From the NCBI RefSeq assembly GCF_029872155.1, contig NZ_JARXLA010000003.1, positions 1 to 64,000 of the forward strand: a DNA stretch of 64,000 bases. Reading direction: 5' to 3'. Made by a program: the position numbers and the translations under genes. A model generated the notes under the pieces. That model was given only the letters and a program-made list of their open reading frames with translations, had not been told where the DNA came from and ran no database searches. How positions within the stretch are numbered: position 1 is the first letter of the stretch; the number at the start of each line of letters is the position of its first letter. The stretch is from Hyphomicrobium sp. D-2 (GTDB lineage: Bacteria; Pseudomonadota; Alphaproteobacteria; Rhizobiales; Hyphomicrobiaceae). This document shows, piece by piece, positions 1 to 11,845 of this stretch.

Positions 1-559
1 TTGCGGACTGCGGATGAGTGACAGCTGAGAGGCTGGTCGTTGGCGGGACGCCGGCCGGTCAGGCGCGGGACCAACCTTCAATGCCCAACTCTCTGGGGGC
101 TCCGTTGCCGGCCTCACCCTTGCGGCGGGCGACTCCGCGGTCGCGCCGTGAATTAAGCTGCGGCCTGTCGTGCCGGGTAGTGCAGCGCGAACCCGCATTG
201 CGACATATCCGCTTTTAGCCACCCCTCCCCGCTACCCCCAACCGCCGCAGCGTTGATGTCAGGCAAACCCTCGCCGGTCGTCGATGGCTCGTCATCGCGC
301 CGCTCCGTGGGACTGCTGCGGAGGCCGGACGCTCGAGCACTGTCGCTGAGTTGATCTGGATGTCGCTCCAACGAGTCCGCGTTTCTTGGCCAGATTGGTC
401 GTAAGGCTTCGCGCTCCCGGTGCTGGAATAGTGTCTGGACGGCGCGCGCGAGTGTCTATCGCCGCACACTCGTCAGATAAGCACGTTTGAAGCATGCGTC
501 TCGATTAAAGGCAGGAACGCAGGCAAGCATTCAGGCCAACGTAGAAGTCGAGCTCTTGA
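1..559. other. No gene recognised at window start
   Basis: About 560 bases with only short overlapping open frames on both strands. None has a convincing ribosome binding site or a recognisable protein family. I see no tRNA, rRNA or insertion-sequence end. It lies downstream of the deleted SHMT-like gene, which reads leftward, and may be decayed or intergenic DNA. Confidence 0.5.
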
Positions 560-1294
560 TCAGCACGGTAGTACGGAGCACTTCGTGAGGCGACGTAATT
601 GGTCTCTAATTTCAACGCGGTTCGCGTCGAACGTTCCCGTTCGCACAGCATTTAGCGTTGCGAGGATTGCGTCCGCTATCTTTCGATATTCCTGAGTGCC
701 GAACGTCCGACAAGTACCGGATGCGGTGGGGAAGCGGATGCAAGAGGTGATCACGGGATTATCGTGATCGCGTGGGGCTAGGTTTATGTCGAGGGTGATG
801 CCCACTGACGCCAGCGCTGTTTGCGCCGTGCTTGCCGTTGCACCCATCGGCCGCAGATCGACGACAGTCAGATGATGATCGTTGCCGCAGGTGGTGATTG
901 CAACGCCGCTATCGGCAAGCGTTTGTGCGAAAACGGAGGAACGCTTCGCGAGGCGCCGTATGTATGTCTTAAGCGCGGGATCTGGCACCGGGCCAAACAT
1001 CATGGTCTTGAATGCTGCAACCTGAATAAGCGGCTCGCATAGCGGGGCGGAAAAGACAGCAGTGTTGATTGCGCTGGCGATATTTGCGTCTTTGTTTTTT
1101 CTCAGGATAAGAGCGTCGTGTCGACTGCGCAGCATGGTATCAGCGGTACAGGCGACGATATCGATCAGCTCAAAGCAAGTTTTGTGGCGCTCTCGATTTT
1201 CGGCAACAGCGCTGTCAGCAACTGGATGGTGGGCGCTGCCAATCCATTCTTCCGAAAAGTGCTTGTTCGGGTCTGCGGCCGGCGATGTTGCCAT
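560..1294 (-). pseudogene. Serine hydroxymethyltransferase-like gene with internal deletion
   Basis: The 244-residue product matches the two ends of serine hydroxymethyltransferase (SHMT, about 420 residues) but not its middle. Residues 13-44 resemble the SHMT N-terminus (a RERH...FELI stretch like the family's ERQR..IELI). From about residue 50 it jumps to the region just after the PLP lysine and then follows the C-terminal domain: SAINTAVFSAPL, GNDHHLTVVDLR, VGITLDINLAP, TSCIRFPTASGT. The PLP lysine motif (THKTLRG in the family) reads ADTMLRS, so the cofactor lysine is gone. Roughly 180 residues are missing. The start at 1294 has a strong AGGAGA ribosome site, so the locus may still be translated. 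SHMT feeds the serine cycle in methylotrophs, but this copy cannot be a normal enzyme. I read it as a remnant; a neofunctionalised protein is possible. Confidence 0.7.
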
Positions 1295-1451
1295 CGCAGT
1301 TCTCCTTCAGGATTCCGACTGAGCGCATCGCATGGCGATATGCCGTGTGCGTTCTGTCGGTCCCTATCAGAAAGTGCGCTGCTTGATCCCTGCCAATTCA
1401 GGAGGGGCGGCCAGACCTTTGATCGAGCGCAATGGCCGTGCGGGTGCATGA

Positions 1452-1754
1452 CTATGTATCAGCGTCGGTATTGAAACGGTCCATCAGGATGAAGGTCCCA
1501 TCCTGTCGCTGATGCGCGTTTATGAGTGGTACGAGACGACGAAAGTGATCACTGGCGCAATGGATATCCAGAGCCGCTCTGTCTGGCCACTCCTCGATGA
1601 AGATGAAGTGCCCGGCATCCTTCTGGTTCTCAAAAAGGTCATAGGCGATGCAAAGCGGTTCGCGCTGCGTCAGCTCCACAAGCTCGCGGTACAGCGGGCG
1701 GACAATCTCAAGGGCATCCGGGCGTATGAAATCCTGTGCGATGACTTTCAGCAT
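1452..1754 (-). CDS. Antibiotic-biosynthesis-monooxygenase (ABM) domain protein
   Basis: A small protein of about 100 residues with the pattern of an ABM/YgiN-like ferredoxin-fold domain: an opening beta strand (MLKVIAQDFI), a helix (RPLYRELVELTQ), a strand (CIAYDLFENQ), then FIFIEEWPDRAAL and a histidine-containing segment before the last strand. Such domains act as cofactor-free quinol or small-molecule monooxygenases, or as auxiliary dimer folds. The ATG at 1754 is chosen because AGGTGA lies about 9 bases upstream; the open frame extends further but without a better start. It follows the MocR regulator on the same strand with a gap of about 76 bases and may be cotranscribed. Its substrate cannot be inferred. 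Confidence 0.75.
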   Translation of the reverse strand: MLKVIAQDFIRPDALEIVRPLYRELVELTQREPLCIAYDLFENQKDAGHFIFIEEWPDRAALDIHCASDHFRRLVPLINAHQRQDGTFILMDRFNTDADT

Positions 1755-1830
1755 GTTTGTTCTTTCACCTGATCGAGTTGGCGTAACTCGTTGCTTTGCG
1801 CCAGATCGGTCGATATTTCCGACTACCGGA

Positions 1831-3324
1831 TCACTTCCGTTTTTCTCGCTGAAGCGTAGTTGCCAGCTTCTTGACCGCGACCTCAAGTTCCTCAGGCGTA
1901 TATGCGGCGAAGCCCATCAGGAATCCGGCCTTGCCGTTGTTGCGGTCAGCATGCAGAGCTGACAGACCCAGCAACTCGATGCCGACGCGGCGCGCTGCGT
2001 CGATGACGGAGCGCTCGGAGATGTCGCAGATAAACTCGCAGGACATCTGCAAGCCGCCGATGGGAACCTGCGGCGTGACAAACTCCCCAAGATGTTTGAC
2101 GACAAGCTTGGTCAGCACATCGAGGCGCTGTGCATAGATGCCGCGCATTGTGCGGACATGCGCTCCGAAATGGCCACCATCCACGAACCGTGCCAGCGTC
2201 AGTTGCGCGATTGATGCTGTATGTCCATCGAGCAGTGTACGGGCGATCGTTATCGGCTTCACGAGTTCCTGCGGTAGCACCGCGTATCCGATCCGCAGGC
2301 CGGGAAACAGCGATTTGGTGAAGGTGCCGATGTAAATGGTCCGATCGCGGTGATCGAGGCCCTGCACGCAGGCAGTGGGTTTGCCCGCATAATGAAATTC
2401 GCTATCGTAATCGTCTTCAATGATCCAGGCCCGGTTTCGCGCGGCCCAATCGATCAACGCCAAACGCCGATCCAGGGAGAGCGTAGCGCCGGTGGGAAAC
2501 TGGTGCGAGGGCGTGAGGTAGATGGCCTTGGCGCGGCGCGGGTCGCTCAATATCGGTTCGACCATGACCCCCTGACGATCCACGCTGACCGGAATGCATT
2601 CCAGACCGGCAGCATCAAATGCATTGCGCGCGCCATAATAGGCGGGATCTTCGATAAATATCCGCTCGCCCGGATCGAGCAGCGTGCTTGCGCACAGCAT
2701 CATCGCCTGTTGTGAGCTGGTGAGCACGAGTACGCGGTCAGCGCTGGCGCGCGCTCCGCGTTCGAGGTTCACATAATCGGCGATGGCCTGACGTAGCGGC
2801 TCTGCACCCTGGGGACTGCTATGCAGCAGCGCCTGAGTGCCAACCTCTTTCAACACCTGCCGCTGCATCCGCTCCCACAGCGAAAGCGGAAAGCTGCGTG
2901 TATCAGGAACACCAGGAGCGAATGGACGAGGTGTCAGCAGCTCGCACACGCCGCCGCTTTGGAACATGGCAGCGCCGCGCTTGCTCAGACTTGGCGCCCG
3001 GTTGGCATGACGCACATCACGCTTGGCGCGTTGGTAGCGGGGCAAAAACTCGGATATCTCCGCCACGAAGCTTCCGCTCCCGACGCGCCTGTCTATGAAG
3101 CCTTCGGCGTGAAGCTGAGCATACGATGATTCTATCGTATCCCGAGATACGCCGAGAGATTTCGCGAGTGCGCGCGAAGCCGGCAACGGCTTTCCTGAGC
3201 TGAGAGCTCCGTCGAGAATCAGTTGCCGTATGGCGCGCTGTATCCGGGCATGCATCGGGATACCCGCGTTTGCGGGATGAGACAGAGATGCCTTTACGGA
3301 TTCGAGCTGGGAGTGCTTGAACAA
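1831..3324 (-). CDS. MocR/PdxR-family transcriptional regulator
   Basis: A 497-residue fusion of an N-terminal GntR-type winged helix (about residues 20-90, with PASRALAKSLGVSRDT as the recognition region) to a class-I aminotransferase-like domain. PLP-fold signatures include the AIYLTPSHQFPTG segment, DDYDSEF and TFTKSLFPGLRIGY, the last carrying the PLP lysine. MocR regulators sense amino acids, amines or PLP and usually control a divergent gene. Here the divergent gene is the BenE-like transporter, 119 bases away, followed by an aminotransferase, so these are likely targets. The given start is TTG at 3324 with a weak ribosome site; an internal ATG at 3255, just before the winged helix, is an alternative. 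Length is normal for the family. Confidence 0.9.
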   Translation of the reverse strand: MFKHSQLESVKASLSHPANAGIPMHARIQRAIRQLILDGALSSGKPLPASRALAKSLGVSRDTIESSYAQLHAEGFIDRRVGSGSFVAEISEFLPRYQRAKRDVRHANRAPSLSKRGAAMFQSGGVCELLTPRPFAPGVPDTRSFPLSLWERMQRQVLKEVGTQALLHSSPQGAEPLRQAIADYVNLERGARASADRVLVLTSSQQAMMLCASTLLDPGERIFIEDPAYYGARNAFDAAGLECIPVSVDRQGVMVEPILSDPRRAKAIYLTPSHQFPTGATLSLDRRLALIDWAARNRAWIIEDDYDSEFHYAGKPTACVQGLDHRDRTIYIGTFTKSLFPGLRIGYAVLPQELVKPITIARTLLDGHTASIAQLTLARFVDGGHFGAHVRTMRGIYAQRLDVLTKLVVKHLGEFVTPQVPIGGLQMSCEFICDISERSVIDAARRVGIELLGLSALHADRNNGKAGFLMGFAAYTPEELEVAVKKLATTLQREKRK

Positions 3325-3325
3325 G

Positions 3326-3374
3326 TGGTCTGACCATGATCGTCAAATTGGCATGAAATTACAGACCAATGGTC
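3326..3374. promoter_or_regulatory. Candidate MocR operator pair
   Basis: The divergent gap holds two short palindromes made of the same half-sites: TGGTCTGACCA at 3326-3336 and GACCAATGGTC at 3364-3374. They are 38 bases apart from start to start. Repeated TGGTC/GACCA half-sites between a MocR gene and its divergent neighbour fit the usual operator position for this family. The assignment to this regulator is inference. Confidence 0.5.
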
Positions 3375-3443
3375 GGCTAGATGTCAAGCGGTGTTGGCGG
3401 CATCGTGGTCCGCCTTTTGGTGCATTCCCAGAAACTCACAAGC

Positions 3444-4655
3444 ATGTCTGCAGAACCGTTGCCGTCATCTATTCGCCTGAACGATCTCACCCATCCCATC
3501 GTGGCCGGGATTATTTCCGTCATCGTCAACTATGGCGGGACGTTCATTCTCGTCTTCCAGGCGGCCCGCGTGGCCGGTCTCAGCCCGGCGCTGACCGCAT
3601 CGTGGGTGTGGTCGGTATCGGTTGGTGTTGGCCTGACCGGCCTGTTGCTCACAGTGCGTTACCGCGAGCCGATCATCACCGCGTGGTCGACGCCCGGCGC
3701 TGCTTTTCTGGTGACGGCGCTTGCTACCACAACTTATGCCGAGGCGATCGGAGCCTATCTGGTATCAGCGTTGGCTTTTGTGCTGCTCGGATTGTCGGGC
3801 TATTTTGAGAGAGTCATCCGCATGATCCCGCCGGGTATCGCGTCGGGTTTGCTCGCGGGCATTCTGCTTCAATTCGGCATCGGGGCATTTGGCGGGGCAA
3901 GCGTTGATCCGGTTCTCGTCAGCATACTCATTCTTGCCTACGTGGTGCTGAAGCGCATTTCAGCGCGATATGCCGTGGTCGGCATATTGCTGATCGGCGT
4001 CGCTTATCTCGTCGTGCTGGATCGCGTCGATCTGTTCGGTCTGCAATTGAAGTTCGCTACGCCGATCTTCACGATGCCGGAATTCACGCTGAACGCGACG
4101 TTGAGTGTTGCGCTGCCGCTGTTTCTCATCACGCTCACGGGCCAGTACATGCCTGGGATGCTGGTGCTGCGGAATGATGGGTTCAAGACAAACGCCAATC
4201 CCATCGTGACGGTAACGGGCCTGGGTTCCCTCATCATGGCCCCGTTCGGTTCGCACGCCTTCAATGTCGCCGCGATAACCGCTGCTATCGCGACGGGTCG
4301 CGAAGCACATGAAGATCCGTCCAAGCGTTGGATCGCGGGCATTGCCGCTGGTTGCTTCTATGTGCTCGTTGGTGTGTTTGGTGTGACGCTCGCGACTGTC
4401 TTCATGGCATTTCCAGCCACGTTCATCACTACGCTGGCGGGGCTTGCACTGCTCAGCACGATTGGCGGAAGTCTCGCCAGCGCCATGGCTGATCCATCGT
4501 CACGCGAGGCAGCGCTCATCACCTTCCTGGCGTCGGCTGCCAACGTCAACATGCTTGGCATCGGCGGCGCGTTCTGGGGGCTGGTGATCGGGTTAGGTGC
4601 CTACATGATCCTGAATGGGCGCTTGCCTGCCAAGTGGTCCGCAACGGTTTCCTAG
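3444..4655 (+). CDS. BenE-family membrane transporter
   Basis: A 403-residue, very hydrophobic inner-membrane protein with about 12 predicted segments that resembles the benzoate/H+ symporter family BenE. The family feel comes from the N-terminal HPIVAGIISVIVNYGGTF segment, the WSTPGAAFL motif and the ITLTGQYMPGMLVLR and GSHAFNVAAITAAI regions. Start ATG at 3444 is preferred over the upstream in-frame codon at 3381 because family members begin close to this point. It is divergent from the MocR regulator and 109 bases ahead of the aminotransferase, which suggests import of an amine, amino acid or aromatic acid under MocR control. The real substrate cannot be told from sequence; benzoate is only the family's founding substrate. 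Confidence 0.85.
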   Translation: MSAEPLPSSIRLNDLTHPIVAGIISVIVNYGGTFILVFQAARVAGLSPALTASWVWSVSVGVGLTGLLLTVRYREPIITAWSTPGAAFLVTALATTTYAEAIGAYLVSALAFVLLGLSGYFERVIRMIPPGIASGLLAGILLQFGIGAFGGASVDPVLVSILILAYVVLKRISARYAVVGILLIGVAYLVVLDRVDLFGLQLKFATPIFTMPEFTLNATLSVALPLFLITLTGQYMPGMLVLRNDGFKTNANPIVTVTGLGSLIMAPFGSHAFNVAAITAAIATGREAHEDPSKRWIAGIAAGCFYVLVGVFGVTLATVFMAFPATFITTLAGLALLSTIGGSLASAMADPSSREAALITFLASAANVNMLGIGGAFWGLVIGLGAYMILNGRLPAKWSATVS

Positions 4656-4764
4656 TCGAACAACAAATGCGCCGCTGTGGTGGAGATATCTTGCCGTATG
4701 CACCACGGGCGCACTGAATCCGAAATGCAGATGCCAGTGCGATAGACGCTGGTGGAGATTTGAA

Positions 4765-5961
4765 ATGACATCCGCCCTGCTGCCGATTTTCCAGCCTGCG
4801 CCCATGCTGTTTGAGCACGGAGAAGGCGCCTGGCTTACGACGATCGAAGGTGACCGCTATCTGGATTTTGGCGCAGGCATTGCCGTGAATGCCTTGGGCT
4901 ATTCGCATCCTCACGTCGTTGCGGCGCTGGAGAGGCAGGGTCGCAAGCTATGGCATCTGTTGAATGTCTATCGCATCGCCGGTGCCGAACGCCTTGCAGA
5001 GCGGCTGACAGAAGCATGCTTTGCCGATGTTGCCTTCTTTGCCAATTCAGGCGCGGAAGCTAACGAATGCGCGATCAAAATCGCGCGCCGCTATCAGCAT
5101 GCATGCGGTAACGCCGAACGGTGGCGGATCATCACTTTCGCAGGCGCTTTCCATGGTCGCACGTTGGCCACCATGGCAGCGGGCGGCAACGGAAAATACC
5201 TCGACGGTTTCGGCCCGGCTGTCGATGGCTTCGATCTTTGTCCGCTTGAAGACATTGTTGCCGTTCGTAACGCCGTTGGTCCGCAGACGGCGGCAATAAT
5301 GATCGAGCCGGTGCAGGGTGAAGGTGGCATTCGGCAGGTAAGTTTCCAGTTTTTGCGCCAGCTTCGCGAACTTTGTGATGAGCAAGGGCTGTTGCTGATT
5401 TTTGACGAAATCCAATGCGGGTTGGGACGCACGGGTTATCTGTTTGCACATCAGGAGGCGGAGGTTGCGCCGGACATCATGACCTTGGCCAAAGGACTCG
5501 GTGGCGGCTTTCCAATTGGCGCATGCCTTGCCACGCGACATGCAGGAGAAGGCATGACACCCGGCAGTCACGGCTCAACCTTTGGCGGCAATCCGCTTGC
5601 AGTCGCGGTGGCGAATGCCGTGCTCGACATCGTGCAGAGTGATGAATTTCTAGCTGAGGTGCGGCGCAAAGGTGATCTTATGCGCGCTGAGCTCGCGGCT
5701 GTAGCAAGCCGGTTCCCGCACGTGGTCGTTGAAATTCGCGGCCGCGGTATGATGCTTGGTATCAAATGCGCCTTGCCTGCGCCGCAGATTGCCGAAGCGC
5801 TGCGGGTGCATGGCAAAGTGCTGACGATCCCAGCAAGTGACGACGTTATCCGCATCTTGCCGCCGTTGATCGTCACCGATGAAGAAATCCGGCAGTTCGC
5901 GGAGCGTCTGCAACTTGCACTGGGGCCACTCGTGGGCAATGCGGCGCTTAAGGCCGGTTGA
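4765..5961 (+). CDS. Class III aminotransferase, ArgD-like
   Basis: A 398-residue PLP enzyme closest in pattern to acetylornithine/ornithine aminotransferases. Visible are the YLDFGAGIAVNALGYSHP opening, FANSGAEANE (phosphate cradle), FAGAFHGRT, IEPVQGEGG, FDEIQCGLGRTG with the PLP-binding Asp, TLAKGLGGGFPIGA with the Schiff-base lysine, and GSTFGGNPLA. Start ATG 4765 has GGAG 8 bases upstream; the longer frame from 4615 adds residues without homology. It sits behind the BenE-like transporter and near a MocR regulator, not in an arginine operon, so it may act on an imported amine or amino acid rather than in arginine synthesis. A housekeeping argD role remains possible. Confidence 0.85.
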   Translation: MTSALLPIFQPAPMLFEHGEGAWLTTIEGDRYLDFGAGIAVNALGYSHPHVVAALERQGRKLWHLLNVYRIAGAERLAERLTEACFADVAFFANSGAEANECAIKIARRYQHACGNAERWRIITFAGAFHGRTLATMAAGGNGKYLDGFGPAVDGFDLCPLEDIVAVRNAVGPQTAAIMIEPVQGEGGIRQVSFQFLRQLRELCDEQGLLLIFDEIQCGLGRTGYLFAHQEAEVAPDIMTLAKGLGGGFPIGACLATRHAGEGMTPGSHGSTFGGNPLAVAVANAVLDIVQSDEFLAEVRRKGDLMRAELAAVASRFPHVVVEIRGRGMMLGIKCALPAPQIAEALRVHGKVLTIPASDDVIRILPPLIVTDEEIRQFAERLQLALGPLVGNAALKAG

Positions 5962-6120
5962 CGCTGGGGAATGCGCGTGCGGTAAGCCGCAGTGCTGTTC
6001 ATCGATGCACTGTGCAACGGTGGGCAATTTGAGTTTGGCGTCAGCCTCTGTGTCGAGCTGCAATGACCGCCGTTGAACTGCAATGCAGCATCAGCGGCGA
6101 GCATCTCAGCACCCGGCTGG

Positions 6121-6810
6121 TCAGGGCCAGGAGGCAAGGCGCATCGCTTCGCTGATGCATTCATCGTCGACATCATCAGTGACGTAAGCCGAGTTGATGT
6201 TGAGGTGGATCATGATGCCTTCGACAAGGAATGCGATCAGAACCGCGCGCTTCTTTCGAATAGCTTCCGGCATTCGGGGGCTGATTTCAGCGATGACCGC
6301 TTCAAACCGTTGGCAGTATTTTGCGTACAGCTCTGCCAGAAGCTCAGCAGCGAAATGATCGTGGCGCGATACTGCCCACAATTCAAAAAACAGCCTGTTG
6401 ATCGACCGCTCTCTAATGTTGATCATCAAGAAGCGGATCATTTCCTGCAATCGACATTTAGGATCGAGCGATTGGGCCACAGCAATCATGTCATAGCGTT
6501 GATCGTAAGTTGAAAAGATGATGCGCAGAAGATCCTTCATCAGATCCTCCCGCGTAGGATAGTAATATTGCAGGTTTCCCAAGCGCATGCCTGCCGCCCG
6601 CGCAACCTCGCGCAAGGTGAGATTGTTATAACCCTTTTCAATAAGAACGAGACGTGAAGCCTCCAGAATCTGCAAAGTGGCTTCCTTGCCTTTTTGCGTG
6701 AGATTCCGTCCGGCGGTGTGCGTATTAAAAAAATAATCTGCGCTTATTGTCAGGCTGAAATCATCTGCGGATTCGCTGGTTTCAGAATTATCAATATCCG
6801 GTTTCGTCAT
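6121..6810 (-). CDS. TetR-family transcriptional regulator
   Basis: A 229-residue regulator with an N-terminal TetR helix-turn-helix at about residues 45-90 (ILEASRLVLIEKGYNNLTLREVARAAG split over two helices, then LGNLQYYYPTREDLM) and an all-helical ligand-binding C-terminus. The first 35 residues are a disordered, acidic extension before the DNA-binding domain. It is transcribed away from the trimethylamine dehydrogenase operon, with about 600 bases between them that contain a perfect 6+4+6 palindrome. Control of the methylamine operon is therefore likely but inferred. Confidence 0.88.
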   Translation of the reverse strand: MTKPDIDNSETSESADDFSLTISADYFFNTHTAGRNLTQKGKEATLQILEASRLVLIEKGYNNLTLREVARAAGMRLGNLQYYYPTREDLMKDLLRIIFSTYDQRYDMIAVAQSLDPKCRLQEMIRFLMINIRERSINRLFFELWAVSRHDHFAAELLAELYAKYCQRFEAVIAEISPRMPEAIRKKRAVLIAFLVEGIMIHLNINSAYVTDDVDDECISEAMRLASWP

Positions 6811-9595
<2,785 letters not shown>

Positions 9596-9672
9596 CGTCA
9601 CGCCGTTCGTTTTTCCCAAGCTGAACCCAAAGCCGGTGGCCCCCGTAGGCCATCGGCGGGACCGGACATGCC

Positions 9673-11835
9673 ATGATGATTGACGGAAATCATAATCCCC
9701 AGGACGTGACGCGGGTGCTCTTTGAGAGTTTTCCGGGCTGGGCTGTTGGCGTTTTCTACGTTGTCGGATTTGGAGCGATCGCGGTCTTTCTCTACGGCTG
9801 CTTTGTGCAATATCGCAAGTACGCGCGTGGCCAATCGCTGCGGAAAGCATTGCCGCCGCTTAAGGATCGGTTGCTGCAGATGGTGGTGTCTGTTGGCACG
9901 CACCGTACGCTGCGCCGTCGCGATCGGAGCGCTGGATATGCGCACGCACTGATATTTTTCGGCTTTGCGCTGCTGTTCATGGGCACCGCCACGATCACAC
10001 TCGAATACGACATTCTGGGCCCGCTCATCGGCCTGAAGTTCTGGCACGGCAACTTCTATCTGCTGTTTTCGCTGGCGCTAGATCTGGCCGGACTCTGGCT
10101 GGTCGCTGGCCTCGTGTACATGATGGCGCGTCGTGGCTGGCTGAAGCCGCCGAAACTCAATTATGCACGTCCCGATCGCGCTGCCGATGCGCCGGACGCC
10201 AACCGCAGCTTCTATCAGTTTGAAGACTGGGCGTTCCTATGTCTGCTGATCATCATCGGCATCACCGGATTTGTGCTGGAAGGCGCGCGCCTGTTGTGGC
10301 TGCAGAATACACCAACTGTCTGGGATTACAGGTGGTGGTCGCCCGTAGGCGCGGTCGTCGCGAACGCTCTCTCGCTCGCCGGCTTCACGCCGGAAGGCGC
10401 CGGCTCCCTGCGTGTCAGCATCTGGTGGTTCCACGCGATCATTTCGCTGACCTTCATCGCATTGATACCGTACAGCAAGGCAAAGCATATCTTCACCGCC
10501 ATGTCGTCGCTGGCGCTGCGGGACCCGTTGCCCGTTCAGAAGCTTCCACCCGTCGACATGAGCGCCGAAACAGTTGGTGCTTCCAAAATCACGGATTTCA
10601 ACTGGAAGCAGCTGCTCAACTTCGATGCCTGCACTAAGTGCGGTCGCTGTCACGAGGCATGCCCGGCCAACGCAAGCGGTGCGCCGCTGTCACCGCGCGA
10701 TCTTATCCTGACGCTGCGCGAGCTGGCAGAGAACACGCTGGAAGGCATCCGCCAGCCGGAACCGGAAAAGCTGATTGCACAGGGCAACGGTGTATTTCAG
10801 GTGCCGACCGAAACGCTATGGGCATGCCGCACCTGCGCGGCTTGTGTGGAGATCTGCCCCGTCGGCATCGAGCATGTCCCGGTGATTGTAGAGATGCGCC
10901 GTGCACTGGTGGAGCAGGGCGACATGGATCCGCTGGTCCAGAAGGCGCTGCAGAATATCCAGAAGCGTGGAAACTCGTTCGGCGAAACGAAAAAGAAGCG
11001 CCCTGCATGGACGAAGAAGCTCGACTTCGAGATCAAGGATGCCCGGACCGAAGCTGTCGACGTGCTGTGGTTTGTTGGTGACTTCGCATCGTTCGATCCG
11101 CGATATCAGCGCGTGTCGATGGACTTCGCGCGCATCCTGAAGGCGGCGAACATCGATTTCGGTATTCTCTACGAGGACGAAAGCAACTCCGGCAATGACG
11201 TGCGCCGCGTGGGCGAGGAAGGGCTTTATCAGCATTTGGCTGAAAGCAATATCGCGCTGCTGAACGATTGCGATTTCAAGCGCATCGTTACGACAGATCC
11301 ACACTCGTTCAACACCATCAAGAACGAGTATCCCGAGTTTGGCGGCAGTTACGATGTGGAACACGCCAGCGCATTTATTGCGCGCCTGCTGGACGAGGAA
11401 CGCATTCCGCTGAAGAAGGGCCTGGATGGCCGCCGCGTGACGTTTCACGACCCATGCCATCTCGGGCGCTACAACAAAGGCTATGACGGGCCCCGCGACG
11501 CCATACGCAAGCTCGGTGCCGATCTCGTGGAAATGAAGCGCTGCCGTGACAACTCGTTTTGTTGCGGCGCTGGCGGCGGCCGTATCTGGACACCCGATCC
11601 GGTCGGCAAGGAAAAGCCGTCAGAAAACCGCGTGCGCGAAGCCGCTACGATCGAAGGCCTGGAGACGATTGTCGTCAGCTGCCCGAAGTGCATGAACATG
11701 CTGGAGGACGCGCGCAAGACGACGAACAACGAAGACAACTTTGAAATTCGTGAGGTCGTCGAGCTGGTCGCAGAGTGCCTGGATGACAGCGCCATAAGTG
11801 TCGTTGATCAAGAGCATGTTGCGGAACCGGTGTGA
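9673..11835 (+). CDS. Membrane HdrD-like Fe-S protein, probable ETF:quinone oxidoreductase
   Basis: A 720-residue protein: five or six membrane helices (about 22-44, 90-110, 126-152, 185-205, 250-268) resembling a NarI/cytochrome-b domain, then two 4Fe-4S motifs (C320/323/326/330 and C385/388/391/395), then two CCG (HdrD-type) domains. The second CCG domain is complete (C595, C630-C631, C670, C673). The first keeps its fold signature (DFASFDPRYQRV, TTDPHSFNT) but every cluster cysteine is replaced (N505-S506, D542, S545). The architecture matches DgcB and the EtfAB:menaquinone oxidoreductases (EMO). With tmd upstream and ETF downstream it most likely passes electrons from reduced ETF to quinone. 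The gap to tmd is 77 bases and the ribosome site is weak. Confidence 0.85.
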   Translation: MMIDGNHNPQDVTRVLFESFPGWAVGVFYVVGFGAIAVFLYGCFVQYRKYARGQSLRKALPPLKDRLLQMVVSVGTHRTLRRRDRSAGYAHALIFFGFALLFMGTATITLEYDILGPLIGLKFWHGNFYLLFSLALDLAGLWLVAGLVYMMARRGWLKPPKLNYARPDRAADAPDANRSFYQFEDWAFLCLLIIIGITGFVLEGARLLWLQNTPTVWDYRWWSPVGAVVANALSLAGFTPEGAGSLRVSIWWFHAIISLTFIALIPYSKAKHIFTAMSSLALRDPLPVQKLPPVDMSAETVGASKITDFNWKQLLNFDACTKCGRCHEACPANASGAPLSPRDLILTLRELAENTLEGIRQPEPEKLIAQGNGVFQVPTETLWACRTCAACVEICPVGIEHVPVIVEMRRALVEQGDMDPLVQKALQNIQKRGNSFGETKKKRPAWTKKLDFEIKDARTEAVDVLWFVGDFASFDPRYQRVSMDFARILKAANIDFGILYEDESNSGNDVRRVGEEGLYQHLAESNIALLNDCDFKRIVTTDPHSFNTIKNEYPEFGGSYDVEHASAFIARLLDEERIPLKKGLDGRRVTFHDPCHLGRYNKGYDGPRDAIRKLGADLVEMKRCRDNSFCCGAGGGRIWTPDPVGKEKPSENRVREAATIEGLETIVVSCPKCMNMLEDARKTTNNEDNFEIREVVELVAECLDDSAISVVDQEHVAEPV

Positions 11836-11845
11836 GGGGGCGGAC

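Noticed and set aside
1-559. Possible rRNA or tRNA at the window start
   Set aside because: No conserved rRNA core segments or cloverleaf could be recognised.
10816-11460. Minus-strand open frame of 214 codons
   Set aside because: It is opposite the Fe-S oxidoreductase gene, with no homology or start signal.
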